DNA from: Xylophilus sp042867185
GTDB lineage: Bacteria; Pseudomonadota; Gammaproteobacteria; Burkholderiales; Burkholderiaceae_C
Length of the DNA stretch: 64,000 bases
Reading direction: 5' to 3'
NCBI GenBank assembly: GCA_042867185.1
Contig: JBHZQV010000021.1
Span: 1 to 64,000, forward strand
The stretch's first letter is position 1, and each line of letters opens with the position of its first letter. Shown piece by piece: positions 8,282 to 17,003 of the stretch. The notes beneath the pieces were generated by a model. That model was not told the origin of the DNA and did no database searches. It saw only the letters and a list, made by a program, of their open reading frames with translations. A program made the position numbers and the translations under genes.

Positions 8282-10324
8282 ATGACCAAGCAAAAACTAT
8301 CCTTCCAGGCCGAAGTCGCCCAGCTGCTGCACCTCGTCACCCATTCGCTCTACTCCAACAAGGAGATCTTCGTGCGGGAGCTGGTCTCCAACGCCTCGGA
8401 CGCCTGCGACAAGCTGCGTTTCGAGGCGCTCGACACGCCGGCCCTCTACGAAGACCAGCCCACGCTGGAAGTGCGGGTGTCGTTCGACAAGGCCGCCAAG
8501 ACGCTCACCATCGCCGACAACGGCATCGGCCTGACCGAGCAGGACGCCATCGAGAACCTGGGCACGATCGCCAAGAGCGGCACCAAGGACTTCATGAGCA
8601 AGCTGTCGTCCGACCAGAAGGCCAACGCGTCGGAGCAGGGCCAGCTGATCGGCCAGTTCGGCGTGGGCTTCTACTCGGGCTTCATCGTCGCCGACAAGAT
8701 CACCGTCGAATCGCGCCGTGCCGGCGTGCCGGCGGCCGAAGGCGTGCGCTGGGTCAGCGGCGGCGCCGGCGAGTTCGAGGTGGAGCGCATCGAGCGCGCC
8801 CAGCGCGGCACCGCCGTCACCCTGCACCTGCGCGACGACGCCGAGGAATACCTCAACGCCTGGAAGCTCAAGCAGATCATCGCCAAGTACTCCGACCACA
8901 TCAGCCTGCCGATCCTGATGGAGAAGGAAGAGTGGAAGGAGGGCGAGAACGACCAGCCCGGCGACATGGCCAAGACCGGCGAATGGGAAACCGTCAACAA
9001 GGCCAGCGCCCTCTGGACCCGGCCCAAGAAGGACATCACGGCCGAGCAGTACGGCGAGTTCTACAAGCAGATCAGCCACGACCAGGAGGCGCCGCTCGCC
9101 TGGAGCCACAACCGGGTCGAGGGCAGCACCGAGTACACCCAACTGCTCTACATCCCCGCCACCGCGCCCTACGACCTGTGGAACCGGGACAAGAAGGCGG
9201 GCGTCAAGCTCTACGTCAAGCGCGTCTTCATCATGGACGACGCCGAGGCGCTGCTGCCGAGCTACCTGCGCTTCGTCAAGGGCGTGGTCGATTCGGCCGA
9301 CCTGCCGCTCAACGTGAGCCGCGAGCTGCTGCAGGAAAGCCGCGACGTGCGCGCGATCCGCGACGGCAGCACCAAGCGCGTGCTGTCGATGCTCGAAGAC
9401 CTGGCCAAGAAGCAGAAGACCGCGCCCGAGAGCGGCGAAGGCAAGATCGACATCGGATCGGGCGAGGCGGTGCCGGCACCCGAGCCGACCGAAGTGACCG
9501 ACGTGGTCGACAAGAACACCGCCACCCCGGCGGCCGAGGCGGCGGCGGAGTTCGCCGACGACAGCGGCAAGTACGCCAAGTTCTATGCCGAGTTCGGCTC
9601 GGTGCTCAAGGAAGGCCTGGGCGAGGACTTCGCCAACCGCGACCGGATCGCCAAGCTGCTGCGCTTCGCCTCGACCACCACCGACACCACCAGCGTCTCC
9701 TTCGCCGACTACAAGAGCCGGATGAAGGAAGGCCAGGACGCGATCTACTACATCACCGCCGACAGCCTGGCCGCGGCCAAGAACAGCCCGCACCTCGAAG
9801 TCTTCAAGAAGAAGGGCATCGAAGTGCTGCTGATGGCCGAGCGGGTCGACGAATGGGCGCTCAACTACCTCACCGAGTTCGACGGCACGCCCCTGCAGTC
9901 GGTCGCCAAGGGCGCGGTCGACCTGGGCAAGCTGCAGGACGAGGACGAGAAGAAGGCGGCCGAAGAGGTCGCCGAAAGCGTCAAGCCGCTGCTGGCCAAG
10001 CTGAAGGAAGCGTTGAAGGACAAGGCCGCCGACGTGCGCTCCACTACCCGGCTGGTCGATTCGCCCGCCTGCCTGGTGGCCGACGAGAACGGCATGAGCG
10101 GCCAGCTGGCCCGCATGCTGAAGCAGGCCGGCCAGAACGCGCCCGACACCAAGCCGGTGCTGGAGGTGAACCCCGAGCATCCGCTGGTCAGGAAGCTCGA
10201 CGGCAGCAGCGACCATTTCGACGACCTGGCGAACATCCTGTTCGACCAGGCCCTGCTGGCCGAAGGCGGCCTGCCGGCCGACCCCGCCGCCTATGTGCGC
10301 CGGGTGAATGCCCTGCTGGTCTGA
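8282..10324 (+). CDS. htpG: Molecular chaperone HtpG (Hsp90 family)
   Basis: HtpG is a cytoplasmic ATP-dependent chaperone acting as a homodimer. It has 680 residues from ATG 8282 (MTKQKLSFQAEVAQLLHLV); upstream codons in the same frame lie within the promoter region. The GHKL ATPase domain has the Hsp90 signature SNKEIFVRELVSNASDACDK (about 25-44), DNGIGLT (about 80-86) and GQFGVGFYSGF (about 124-134). The middle domain has LPLNVSRELLQE (about 340-351) and the C-terminal dimerisation domain completes the protein. An acidic low-complexity insert lies at about residues 385-425. A sigma-32 promoter precedes it. A 122-bp inverted-repeat element begins at the base after the stop. Confidence 0.97.
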   Translation: MTKQKLSFQAEVAQLLHLVTHSLYSNKEIFVRELVSNASDACDKLRFEALDTPALYEDQPTLEVRVSFDKAAKTLTIADNGIGLTEQDAIENLGTIAKSGTKDFMSKLSSDQKANASEQGQLIGQFGVGFYSGFIVADKITVESRRAGVPAAEGVRWVSGGAGEFEVERIERAQRGTAVTLHLRDDAEEYLNAWKLKQIIAKYSDHISLPILMEKEEWKEGENDQPGDMAKTGEWETVNKASALWTRPKKDITAEQYGEFYKQISHDQEAPLAWSHNRVEGSTEYTQLLYIPATAPYDLWNRDKKAGVKLYVKRVFIMDDAEALLPSYLRFVKGVVDSADLPLNVSRELLQESRDVRAIRDGSTKRVLSMLEDLAKKQKTAPESGEGKIDIGSGEAVPAPEPTEVTDVVDKNTATPAAEAAAEFADDSGKYAKFYAEFGSVLKEGLGEDFANRDRIAKLLRFASTTTDTTSVSFADYKSRMKEGQDAIYYITADSLAAAKNSPHLEVFKKKGIEVLLMAERVDEWALNYLTEFDGTPLQSVAKGAVDLGKLQDEDEKKAAEEVAESVKPLLAKLKEALKDKAADVRSTTRLVDSPACLVADENGMSGQLARMLKQAGQNAPDTKPVLEVNPEHPLVRKLDGSSDHFDDLANILFDQALLAEGGLPADPAAYVRRVNALLV

Positions 10325-10446
10325 GAAGATGTGATCGAACCTACTGCGCAGCCCGATTGCGCGCCTGCGGTCCTCACCGTACGAGAGTACGGCTCCGGTC
10401 CTCGCCGCACACTCGGGCTTGCTCGCTACGGTTCGCTCGCATCTTC
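10325..10446. repeat. 122-bp inverted-repeat element directly after htpG
   Basis: The left end GAAGATGTGATCGAACC (10325-10341) and the right end GGTTCGCTCGCATCTTC (10430-10446) are inverted repeats with 15 of 17 positions matching. The interior holds smaller palindromes such as CTGCGCAG and CGTACGAGAGTACG. The element begins at the first base after the htpG stop codon. It has no coding capacity, and looks like a small non-autonomous or REP-like element. It could also form a long RNA hairpin in the htpG 3' region. Confidence 0.65.
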
Positions 10447-10471
10447 TGCGCGAAGGATTAGGATTTCTACA

Positions 10472-10528
10472 TGAAAAGTGGCTGTAGCCGACGCAGGTTA
10501 AAGGCTACTAGCTATCAATTAAATAGCT
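10472..10528 (+). repeat. Two-hairpin AT-core palindromic repeat, copy 2
   Basis: GTAGCC (10484-10489) pairs with GGCTAC (10503-10508). After TA comes AGCTAT (10510-10515), loop CAATTAA, and ATAGCT (10523-10528). An A-run (tgAAAAG) precedes the first stem, as in copies 1 and 6. It lies between the 122-bp element and a terminator. Confidence 0.75.
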
Positions 10529-10563
10529 CTCCTCCAGGGCATGCCCCGGAGGAGTATTTTTTT
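10529..10563 (+). terminator. Rho-independent terminator downstream of htpG
   Basis: CTCCTCC (10529-10535) pairs with GGAGGAG (10548-10554), and the internal GGGC/GCCC extends the stem. TATTTTTTT (10555-10563) follows immediately. It would end transcription from htpG before ruvA. Confidence 0.85.
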
Positions 10564-10687
10564 GTCCGGGCTGTCGCGGCTTTCACAGGCGGGTGCGGCG
10601 CCGTCGCTACCATCCTCCCATGTCGCCCGCATTTTTCCCTCGATCCTTCCTTCCCATGCCCACGATCCGCCGCCCGGGAGCCCGCCG

Positions 10688-11260
10688 GTGATCGGCCGTC
10701 TGCACGGCCTGCTGGCCGAGAAGAACCCGCCCCAGGTGCTGCTGGACGTGCAGGGCGTCGGCTACGAGGTCGATGTGCCGATGAGCACCTTCTACAACCT
10801 GCCCGCCACCGGCGAGCGGGTAATGCTGCTCACCCACTTCATCGTCCGCGAGGATGCGCAGCTGCTCTACGGCTTTCTGACGGCGCAGGAGCGCGACGCC
10901 TTCCGGCTGCTGGTCAAGATCTCGGGCATCGGCCCGCGGATGGCGCTGGCGGTGCTGTCGGGGATGAACATCGGCGAACTGGCGCAGGCCGTCTCGCTGC
11001 AGGAGACCGGCCGGCTGGTCAAGGTGCCGGGCATCGGCAAGAAGACGGCCGAGCGGCTGCTGCTGGAGCTGAAGGGCAAGCTGGGCGCCGACATAGGCGT
11101 GCGCACCGGCACCGCCAGCGATGCCCAGGCCGACATCCTGCAGGCGCTGATCGCCCTCGGCTACAGCGACAAGGAGGCCGGCGCGGCCCTGAAGGCGCTG
11201 CCGGCCGACGTGGGGGTGAGCGACGGCATCAAGCTGGCGCTGCGGGCCTTGGGCAAATAG
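10688..11260 (+). CDS. ruvA: Holliday junction DNA helicase subunit RuvA
   Basis: RuvA binds four-way DNA junctions and loads the RuvB motor during recombinational repair. The start is GTG 10688 (read as Met, IGRLHGLLAEK), preceded by GGGAG at 10676-10680 with good spacing. This gives 190 residues, the normal length. An ATG far upstream in the same frame would add 49 non-RuvA residues. The N-terminal OB fold (about 1-64) is followed by two helix-hairpin-helix motifs (ISGIGPRMALAVL about 78-90; VPGIGKKTAERLLLEL about 113-128) and the flexible linker, then domain III (about 145-190) that contacts RuvB. ruvB is not adjacent: a protease gene lies between them. Confidence 0.96.
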   Translation: MIGRLHGLLAEKNPPQVLLDVQGVGYEVDVPMSTFYNLPATGERVMLLTHFIVREDAQLLYGFLTAQERDAFRLLVKISGIGPRMALAVLSGMNIGELAQAVSLQETGRLVKVPGIGKKTAERLLLELKGKLGADIGVRTGTASDAQADILQALIALGYSDKEAGAALKALPADVGVSDGIKLALRALGK

Positions 11261-11387
11261 GACACCCGCATGGGCGGTCGCACGCCGTTCCGTCGTGTGG
11301 GTGCCCTCTCGTCGGTCACATCCGTTTTTGTGTTGCGTTCGTAAACCAGCCTGCCACACTCCCATTTTTTGACCTGAGGGGAAGAGC

Positions 11388-13358
11388 TTGAACCGCACTC
11401 CATGGATTCGCGCACTGGGCGCCATCGCAGCCGCGCTGCTCGTGGCCGGCTGCGGCGGCGGCGCCTCTTCCGACAACGTGGCCGTCTCGGCCAGCACCCG
11501 GTCGGCCCCGGCGACCGCGCCCGCGGCGGCACCGGCCGTGACCCAGCTCGACTCCTACACGCCGCCGCCGGCCACGCTCCGGCAGCAGAGCGGCCCCGAG
11601 CCGACCCGCGGTGCGCGGCCCGCGCCGGCCCGCGTCGCCCTGGCGCCGATGCTCGTCACGCAGAGCACGGTACAGCCCCGCACGACGGTGAACGGCCCCG
11701 ATGCGCCGTTGCAGGTCGGCACCGGCCGGCCGGTGCAGCAGACGGCCACCGCGGCCGGCATGGCCAGCCACCTGGTCTGGTCGCCGTCCACCGCCACCAC
11801 GCTGGCGGCCGCCACCAGCTTCCAGTCGCCGGGCGCCGCCGCGGTGCGCATCGGCCTGCTGGTGCGCAAGCTGCCCGCCGGCGCCACGCTGCGGGTCTAC
11901 GCCCAGGGCCAGGACACCGCCTACGAGGTCTCCGGCCGCGAAGTGCTGGACGTGCTCTCGATCAACCGGATGGCCGGCGGTTCGTCCGATGCCGACCGCA
12001 CCTACTGGCTGCCGCCGGTCGACGGCGACGAGGCGACGGTCGAGATCGTGCTGCCCGCCGGCGTTCCCGGCAGCGCGGTCGACGTGTCGGTGCCGCAGAT
12101 CTCGCACCTGAGGGTCTCGACCACGGCCGATCCGCAGGCGCTGAAGACGCTGGCTTCGGGCAGCTGCGAGGTCGACGTGAACTGCACCTCCGGCAACACC
12201 ACCCAGCGCAACGCCACCGCGCGGATGTCCTACGTGGATGGCGGCAGCAGCTATGTCTGCACCGGCACGCTGCTCAACAACACCAACAACGACGGCACCC
12301 CCTACTTCCTGAGCGCCAACCACTGCATCTCGTCGCAGACGGTGGCCTCCACCCTGGTCACCGCCTTTTTCTACCGGTCTTCCAGCTGCGACAGCGGCAC
12401 GCCGGCCAGTGGCGTGGCCGTGGTGCGGGGCGGCGCCACGCTGCTGTACGCCAGCGACAGCACCGATACCGCGTTCATGCGGTTGAACAACCCGGCGCCC
12501 GCCGGCGCCGAGTTCGCCGGCTGGTCGGTCGGGCAGGCCGCGGTCGGCGCCGATCTGGTCGGCATCCACCACCCGGGCGGCGATCTGCAGAAATACGCCC
12601 AGGGGGCGCTGTCGTCCTATCTCGACTGCGCCAGCACCGGCGGCGATGGCGTGTCGTGCAGCCAGAGCGACGCCGCCAGCGGCCGGTTCCTGGGCGTGCG
12701 ATGGAGCACCGGCCTGGTCGAGGGCGGCAGCAGCGGATCGGGCATTTTCGCCACGCTGGGCGGTGGCCGCATGCTGGTGGGGCAGCTCTTCGCCGGTGCC
12801 GGCAGCTGCGCCGACGCCTCGACCCGGGTGGGCGTCTACGGCCGCTTCGACACGGCGTTCAACGCCGCCCTGAGCCAGTGGCTGCGGCCGGCGGCCGCGC
12901 CGTCGTCGACGTCCCGGTCGCCGGTCTACCGTTTCTACAACACGGCGACCGCTGCGCATTTCTACACGAGCGATCCGGTCGAGCGCGACGGGGTGATCGC
13001 GATGTACCCGTCGTTCAATTACGAAGGCATCGGCTTCTATGCCTACGGCGCGCAGAACGCGAGTTCTTTGCCCGTCTACCGCTTCTTCAACACCGAAACC
13101 GGCAAGCATTTCTACACGATCAGCGTGGGCGAGCGGGACAACGTGCTGGCCACCCTGCCGACCTACCGCCTGGAGGGCGTGAGCTGGTATGCGCAGCCGT
13201 CGGAGGGCAACGGTGCCTCCGCCATGTACCGCTTCTACAACGCCGCCTACAACACCCACTTCTATACGATCAGTGCGGGAGAGCGCGACAACGTCCTGCA
13301 GACCGACCCGAACTACCGCCTCGAAGGCATCGGCTTCTACGCCTGGACGACGCGGTGA
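11388..13358 (+). CDS. Lipoprotein trypsin-like serine protease with three DUF5648 repeats
   Basis: This predicted exported protease has 656 residues. The start is TTG 11388, supported by GAGGGGA about 8 bp upstream; no ATG fits in this frame. A lipoprotein signal (IAAALLVAGC, lipidated Cys about 22) is followed by a Ser/Pro/Ala-rich linker and a beta-rich region (about 100-255). A chymotrypsin-fold domain like that of lysyl endopeptidases follows (about 265-500). The likely triad is His312 in SANHC, Asp360 in STDTAFM and Ser449 in EGGSSGSG. Three C-terminal DUF5648 units (about 511-554, 561-600, 611-654), each of the form YRFYNT...HFYT...ER..V...Y..EGI.FYA, probably bind a surface ligand. 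It sits between ruvA and ruvB but is functionally unrelated. A terminator follows. Confidence 0.85.
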   Translation: MNRTPWIRALGAIAAALLVAGCGGGASSDNVAVSASTRSAPATAPAAAPAVTQLDSYTPPPATLRQQSGPEPTRGARPAPARVALAPMLVTQSTVQPRTTVNGPDAPLQVGTGRPVQQTATAAGMASHLVWSPSTATTLAAATSFQSPGAAAVRIGLLVRKLPAGATLRVYAQGQDTAYEVSGREVLDVLSINRMAGGSSDADRTYWLPPVDGDEATVEIVLPAGVPGSAVDVSVPQISHLRVSTTADPQALKTLASGSCEVDVNCTSGNTTQRNATARMSYVDGGSSYVCTGTLLNNTNNDGTPYFLSANHCISSQTVASTLVTAFFYRSSSCDSGTPASGVAVVRGGATLLYASDSTDTAFMRLNNPAPAGAEFAGWSVGQAAVGADLVGIHHPGGDLQKYAQGALSSYLDCASTGGDGVSCSQSDAASGRFLGVRWSTGLVEGGSSGSGIFATLGGGRMLVGQLFAGAGSCADASTRVGVYGRFDTAFNAALSQWLRPAAAPSSTSRSPVYRFYNTATAAHFYTSDPVERDGVIAMYPSFNYEGIGFYAYGAQNASSLPVYRFFNTETGKHFYTISVGERDNVLATLPTYRLEGVSWYAQPSEGNGASAMYRFYNAAYNTHFYTISAGERDNVLQTDPNYRLEGIGFYAWTTR

Positions 13359-13397
13359 GCGGCGTGCACCGGGGGTGACATCCGCCCCCATTTGAGA

Positions 13398-13418
13398 AAG
13401 CGGCCTGCGGCCGCTTTT
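13398..13418 (+). terminator. Rho-independent terminator after the protease gene
   Basis: AAAGCGGCC, loop TGC, then GGCCGCTTT continuing into a T-run (TTTTTT with C then TTTT) form a compact GC-rich hairpin with a U-tract. It lies 40 bp after the protease stop and separates it from ruvB. Confidence 0.85.
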
Positions 13419-13589
13419 TTCTTTTCAGGCATTCAGCCGTTTCTGGTGGGCTGCCAGCAGCTGCGTCTTCGATAGCACGGCGGCGTTCGTCTCGGGCTTG
13501 CGGTCGCTCGGGTTCCCCCAGCGTCCAACGCCCGCGGACGACTTGGCACAATCGCAGGCTTTCCCACGCCTGCTGCCCGTCCGCGCCCC

Positions 13590-14654
13590 ATGACCATCCA
13601 CACCGACGATTTCGCGCCCGCCCCGGCCCCTGCACGGCGTGTCGTGTCCGCGGCGCCCACGTCGCCCCAGGAAGAGGCGATCGAGCGGGCGCTGCGGCCC
13701 AAGCTGATGGACGACTACATCGGCCAGGTCAAGGCGCGGGAGCAGCTGGAGATCTTCATCGGCGCGGCCCGGAAGCGCGGCGAGGCGCTCGACCATGTGC
13801 TGCTGTTCGGCCCGCCGGGCCTCGGGAAGACGACGCTGAGCCACATCGTCGCGGCCGAGCTGGGTGTGAACCTGCGCCAGACCAGCGGGCCGGTGCTGGA
13901 AAAACCCAAGGACCTGGCGGCGCTGCTGACCAACCTCGAGAAGAACGACGTGCTCTTCATCGACGAGATTCACCGGCTCTCCCCGGTGGTCGAGGAAATC
14001 CTCTACCCGGCGCTGGAGGACTACCAGATCGACATCATGATCGGCGAGGGCCCGGCCGCGCGCAGCATCAAGCTCGACCTGCAGCCCTTCACCCTGGTGG
14101 GCGCCACCACCCGCGCCGGCATGCTGACCAACCCGCTGCGCGACCGCTTCGGCATCGTGGCGCGGCTCGAGTTCTACACCGCCGAGGAACTGGCCCGCAT
14201 CGTGACCCGCAGCGCCGGCCTGCTCAAGGCGCCGATGGACGCCGACGGCGGCTACGAGATCGCCCGCCGCAGCCGGGGCACGCCGCGCATCGCCAACCGG
14301 CTGCTGCGCCGGGTGCGCGACTATGCCGACGTGAAGAGCGACGGCCGCATCACCCGCGAGATCGCCGACCGGGCGCTGGCGATGCTCGACGTCGATCCGC
14401 AAGGCTTCGACGTGATGGACCGCAAGCTGCTGGAGGCGGTGATCCACCGCTTCGACGGCGGCCCGGTGGGCCTGGAGAACATCGCCGCCAGCATCGGCGA
14501 GGACGCCGGCACGATCGAGGACGTGATCGAGCCCTACCTGATCCAGCAGGGCTACCTGCAGCGCACGCCGCGCGGCCGCATCGCCACCGTAGCCGCCTTC
14601 CGCCACCTGGGCGTGGCCCCGCCCGCCAGCGGCAACGACCTCTTCGGCGCCTGA
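13590..14654 (+). CDS. ruvB: Holliday junction branch migration helicase RuvB
   Basis: RuvB is the AAA+ hexameric motor that drives branch migration with RuvA. It has 354 residues. Walker A is GPPGLGKTT (about 74-82), Walker B is VLFIDEIHRL (about 127-136), and sensor 1 is GATTRAGML (about 172-180). The arginine finger lies in PLRDRFGI, and sensor 2 in RGTPRIANRLLRRVRD (about 229-244). The C-terminal winged helix ends with QQGYLQRTPRGR. The first ~25 residues are a variable Ala/Pro-rich extension, as in other Burkholderiales. It has its own upstream region of 160 bp after a terminator, so it is probably transcribed independently of ruvA. Confidence 0.97.
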   Translation: MTIHTDDFAPAPAPARRVVSAAPTSPQEEAIERALRPKLMDDYIGQVKAREQLEIFIGAARKRGEALDHVLLFGPPGLGKTTLSHIVAAELGVNLRQTSGPVLEKPKDLAALLTNLEKNDVLFIDEIHRLSPVVEEILYPALEDYQIDIMIGEGPAARSIKLDLQPFTLVGATTRAGMLTNPLRDRFGIVARLEFYTAEELARIVTRSAGLLKAPMDADGGYEIARRSRGTPRIANRLLRRVRDYADVKSDGRITREIADRALAMLDVDPQGFDVMDRKLLEAVIHRFDGGPVGLENIAASIGEDAGTIEDVIEPYLIQQGYLQRTPRGRIATVAAFRHLGVAPPASGNDLFGA

Positions 14655-14724
14655 AGGGTAGGGCAGGGCATGTCATCAAGCCGAACCGCCCCGCCACGCA
14701 GACCATGACCTGACCCGGAACCCC

Positions 14725-14807
14725 GTAGGACCGGCTCTGCCGGACTACCAGGGTTGCCCCCGGCGAGGGGGTAGGCGGAGACACGAAGTGCGTAGCCTGG
14801 GGGAGCG
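14725..14807 (-). repeat. GC-rich stop-codon-proximal repeat, copy 1 (divergent)
   Basis: On the plus strand it reads CCGGCTCTGCCGG (14731-14743), CCCCCGGCGAGGGGG, TAGGCGGAGACACGAAGTGCG and finally TAGCCTGGGGG. It shares its order and most of its sequence with copies at 17.4 kb and 20.7 kb. In the direction of moaC it starts directly after the moaC stop codon. Its hairpins lack a T-run, so it is not a classic terminator. Confidence 0.75.
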
Positions 14808-15290
14808 CTAGGCTCCGATGTAGCTCCCGGACGCGCCGCCGTGCTTCTCCAGCACCCGCACGTCGGTCATCACCATGCCGCGGTCGGCCGCCTTGCACAT
14901 GTCGTAGATCGTCAAGAGGCCGACCTGCACCGCGGTCAGGGCTTCCATTTCCACGCCGGTGGGGCCGACCGTCTCGACCGTCACGGTGCAGGCCACCTGG
15001 CCGGTGCCGCCGCTGCGCTCGGTCGCGAACTCGACCCGCACCCGGGTCAGCGCCAGCGGATGGCAGAGCGGGATCAGGTCGCTGGTGCGCTTGGCGGCCT
15101 GTATCGCGGCGATGCGGGCCACGCCCAGCACGTCGCCCTTCTTGGCGGTGCCGGCCTCGACCAGGGCCAGGGTCTCGCCACGCATCCGGATCAGGCCGGT
15201 GGCGACCGCCACGCGGTGCGTGGCCGCCTTGGCGCCCACGTCCACCATGTGGGCCTGGCCGGCGTCGTCGAAATGGGTGAGGGTACTCAT
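14808..15290 (-). CDS. moaC: Cyclic pyranopterin monophosphate synthase MoaC
   Basis: MoaC makes cyclic pyranopterin monophosphate in molybdenum cofactor synthesis, acting after MoaA. It has 160 residues from ATG 15290 (MSTLTHFDDAGQAHMVDVGAK), the usual size. Hallmarks are KKGDVLGVARIAAIQAAKRTSDLIPLCHPL (about 50-79), the active-site region VGPTGVEMEALTAV (about 111-124), and DMCKAADRGM (about 134-143), which carries the conserved Lys and Asp. It stands alone; other moa genes are not in the window. It is divergent from the M48 peptidase gene, 75 bp apart. Confidence 0.96.
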   Translation of the reverse strand: MSTLTHFDDAGQAHMVDVGAKAATHRVAVATGLIRMRGETLALVEAGTAKKGDVLGVARIAAIQAAKRTSDLIPLCHPLALTRVRVEFATERSGGTGQVACTVTVETVGPTGVEMEALTAVQVGLLTIYDMCKAADRGMVMTDVRVLEKHGGASGSYIGA

Positions 15291-15365
15291 GGCGCGCTCC
15301 GGGAACAGCGGTGGGGCAGAAGGGGAAAACGCCGAACGTTCGCCGTCTTCGCGCATCATACGGCG

Positions 15366-17003
15366 ATGCCTTTCGCCCTCCCGTCCTGCCCGCGGGCACT
15401 GCGCCGGCCGCTGCGCGCCGTGCTGATCGCCGCGGTCGCGGTGCCGCCGGTGCTGCCCGCCGGCGTGCATGCGCAACTGCCGACGCTGGGCGACGGCAGC
15501 GAGATGAGCGCCGCCGCCGAGCGCCGGCTGGGCGACCGCATCGCCCGCTCGCTCTACCGCGACCCGGATTTCGTCGACGACCCGGTGCTGGTCGAGTACA
15601 TCCAGACGATCTGGCAATCCCTGATGGCGGCGGCGCGCGCCCGCGGCGAGATGAGCGACGAGCTGCAGGAGCGCTTCGCCTGGGAGGTGCTGCTGGGCCG
15701 CGACCGCACGGTCAACGCCTTCGCGCTGCCGGGCGGCTACCTGGGGGTGCATGCCGGGCTGATCGCGATCACCGCGTCGCGCGACGAGCTGGCCTCGGTG
15801 CTGGCGCACGAGCTGAGCCATGTGACGCAGCGGCACATCTCCCGCCTGATGACCCAGCAGAGCCGCAGCACCCCGCTGATGCTGGCCGCGATGGTGATGG
15901 GCGCGCTGGCCGCCAGCCGCAGCCCCGAGGCGGCCAATGCGCTGATCGTCGGCGGCACGGCGGTCCATGCCCAGGGCCAGCTCAACTTCTCCCGGGCGAT
16001 GGAGCGCGAGGCCGACCGGGTGGGCTACGGCGTGATGACCGGCGCGGGCTTCGACGGCCAGGGCTTTGCCGGCATGTTCGAGAAACTGCAGCAGGCCTCG
16101 CGGATCAACGACAACGGCTCGTTCCCGTACCTGCGCAGCCATCCGCTGACGACCGAGCGGATCGCCGACATGCGCTCCCGGCTGCCGATGGCGGGGCTGG
16201 TGACGGATACCGCCGCCCGCACGCCGGCTGCCGACACCGGTGTTTCCCGCGCGCCCGCCGCCGCCGGCGTGCTGCCGGCGGTCAACGTCACCGCGGCGGC
16301 GGTGCCCGGCGGGCTGGAGCACGCCATGGTCGCGGCCCGGGCCCGCGTGGTGTCGCGGCCGGGCGTCGATGCCCTGCGCGCCTGGGCCGGCGAGCCCGAC
16401 CAGGGCGGCTTCACGGCCCAGCCGCCGGCGCGGCAGGCGGTGGCGCTCTACGCCGGTGCCCTGGCCAGCGTGCAGCAGCGCGACCTGGACCACGCCCGCA
16501 GGCTCGCGGCCCGGCTGGTGCCCCTGGTGGCCGGCGACGCGCGGCCGGCACGCCTGGCGCGGCTGCTGGGCGCCGAGATCGAACTCACCGAGAACCGCGG
16601 CGCGGCGGCCGCGGCCTCCCTGGCCGCGCCGGCCGACAAGGCGGCACCGGCCGGCCGGCCCGAGCTGCTCTACTACGCCCAGGCCAGCCAGCACGGCAGC
16701 GGCGCCCGCGACGTGTCCGACCGGCTGCAGACCTGGGTGGCCCGCAACCCGCGCGACGCCACCGCCTGGCAACTGCTGGCGACCGCCTACCGCGCCGACG
16801 GCCAGCCGCTGCGCGCCCTGCGGGCCGAGGCCGAGGCGCAGGTCGCCCATGTGGACTGGCAGGGCGCGGTCGACCGCTACCGCGCGGGCCAGGAGCTGAT
16901 GCGGGCTGGCGGGCCGGGCGCCGACTACGTGGAGGCGTCGATCATCGACACCCGCCTGCGCGAGGCCGAGCTACGCCTTCGAGAAGAGGCCGCCGAGCGC
17001 TGA
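15366..17003 (+). CDS. M48 family metallopeptidase, BepA-like, with C-terminal TPR region
   Basis: This predicted periplasmic zinc protease resembles E. coli BepA (YfgC), which helps assemble or clear outer-membrane proteins. It has 545 residues from ATG 15366, where a signal peptide begins (ALRRPLRAVLIAAVAVPPVLPAG..HA, about 1-36). The M48 domain includes NAFALPGGYLGVHAGLI (about 118-134), the zinc motif HELSH (about 149-153) with catalytic Glu, and the third ligand Glu in MEREADRVGY (about 213-222). The C-terminal half (about 350-545) is helical with TPR-like repeats. Its last 33 bases overlap the convergent holin-family gene. Confidence 0.88.
   Translation: MPFALPSCPRALRRPLRAVLIAAVAVPPVLPAGVHAQLPTLGDGSEMSAAAERRLGDRIARSLYRDPDFVDDPVLVEYIQTIWQSLMAAARARGEMSDELQERFAWEVLLGRDRTVNAFALPGGYLGVHAGLIAITASRDELASVLAHELSHVTQRHISRLMTQQSRSTPLMLAAMVMGALAASRSPEAANALIVGGTAVHAQGQLNFSRAMEREADRVGYGVMTGAGFDGQGFAGMFEKLQQASRINDNGSFPYLRSHPLTTERIADMRSRLPMAGLVTDTAARTPAADTGVSRAPAAAGVLPAVNVTAAAVPGGLEHAMVAARARVVSRPGVDALRAWAGEPDQGGFTAQPPARQAVALYAGALASVQQRDLDHARRLAARLVPLVAGDARPARLARLLGAEIELTENRGAAAAASLAAPADKAAPAGRPELLYYAQASQHGSGARDVSDRLQTWVARNPRDATAWQLLATAYRADGQPLRALRAEAEAQVAHVDWQGAVDRYRAGQELMRAGGPGADYVEASIIDTRLREAELRLREEAAER

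Noticed and set aside
13425..13560. Natural-looking minus-strand tail (KTQLLAAHQKRLNA) between the terminator and ruvB
   Set aside because: The frame continues only as an antisense shadow of ruvB and has no start or upstream domain; too short to support.
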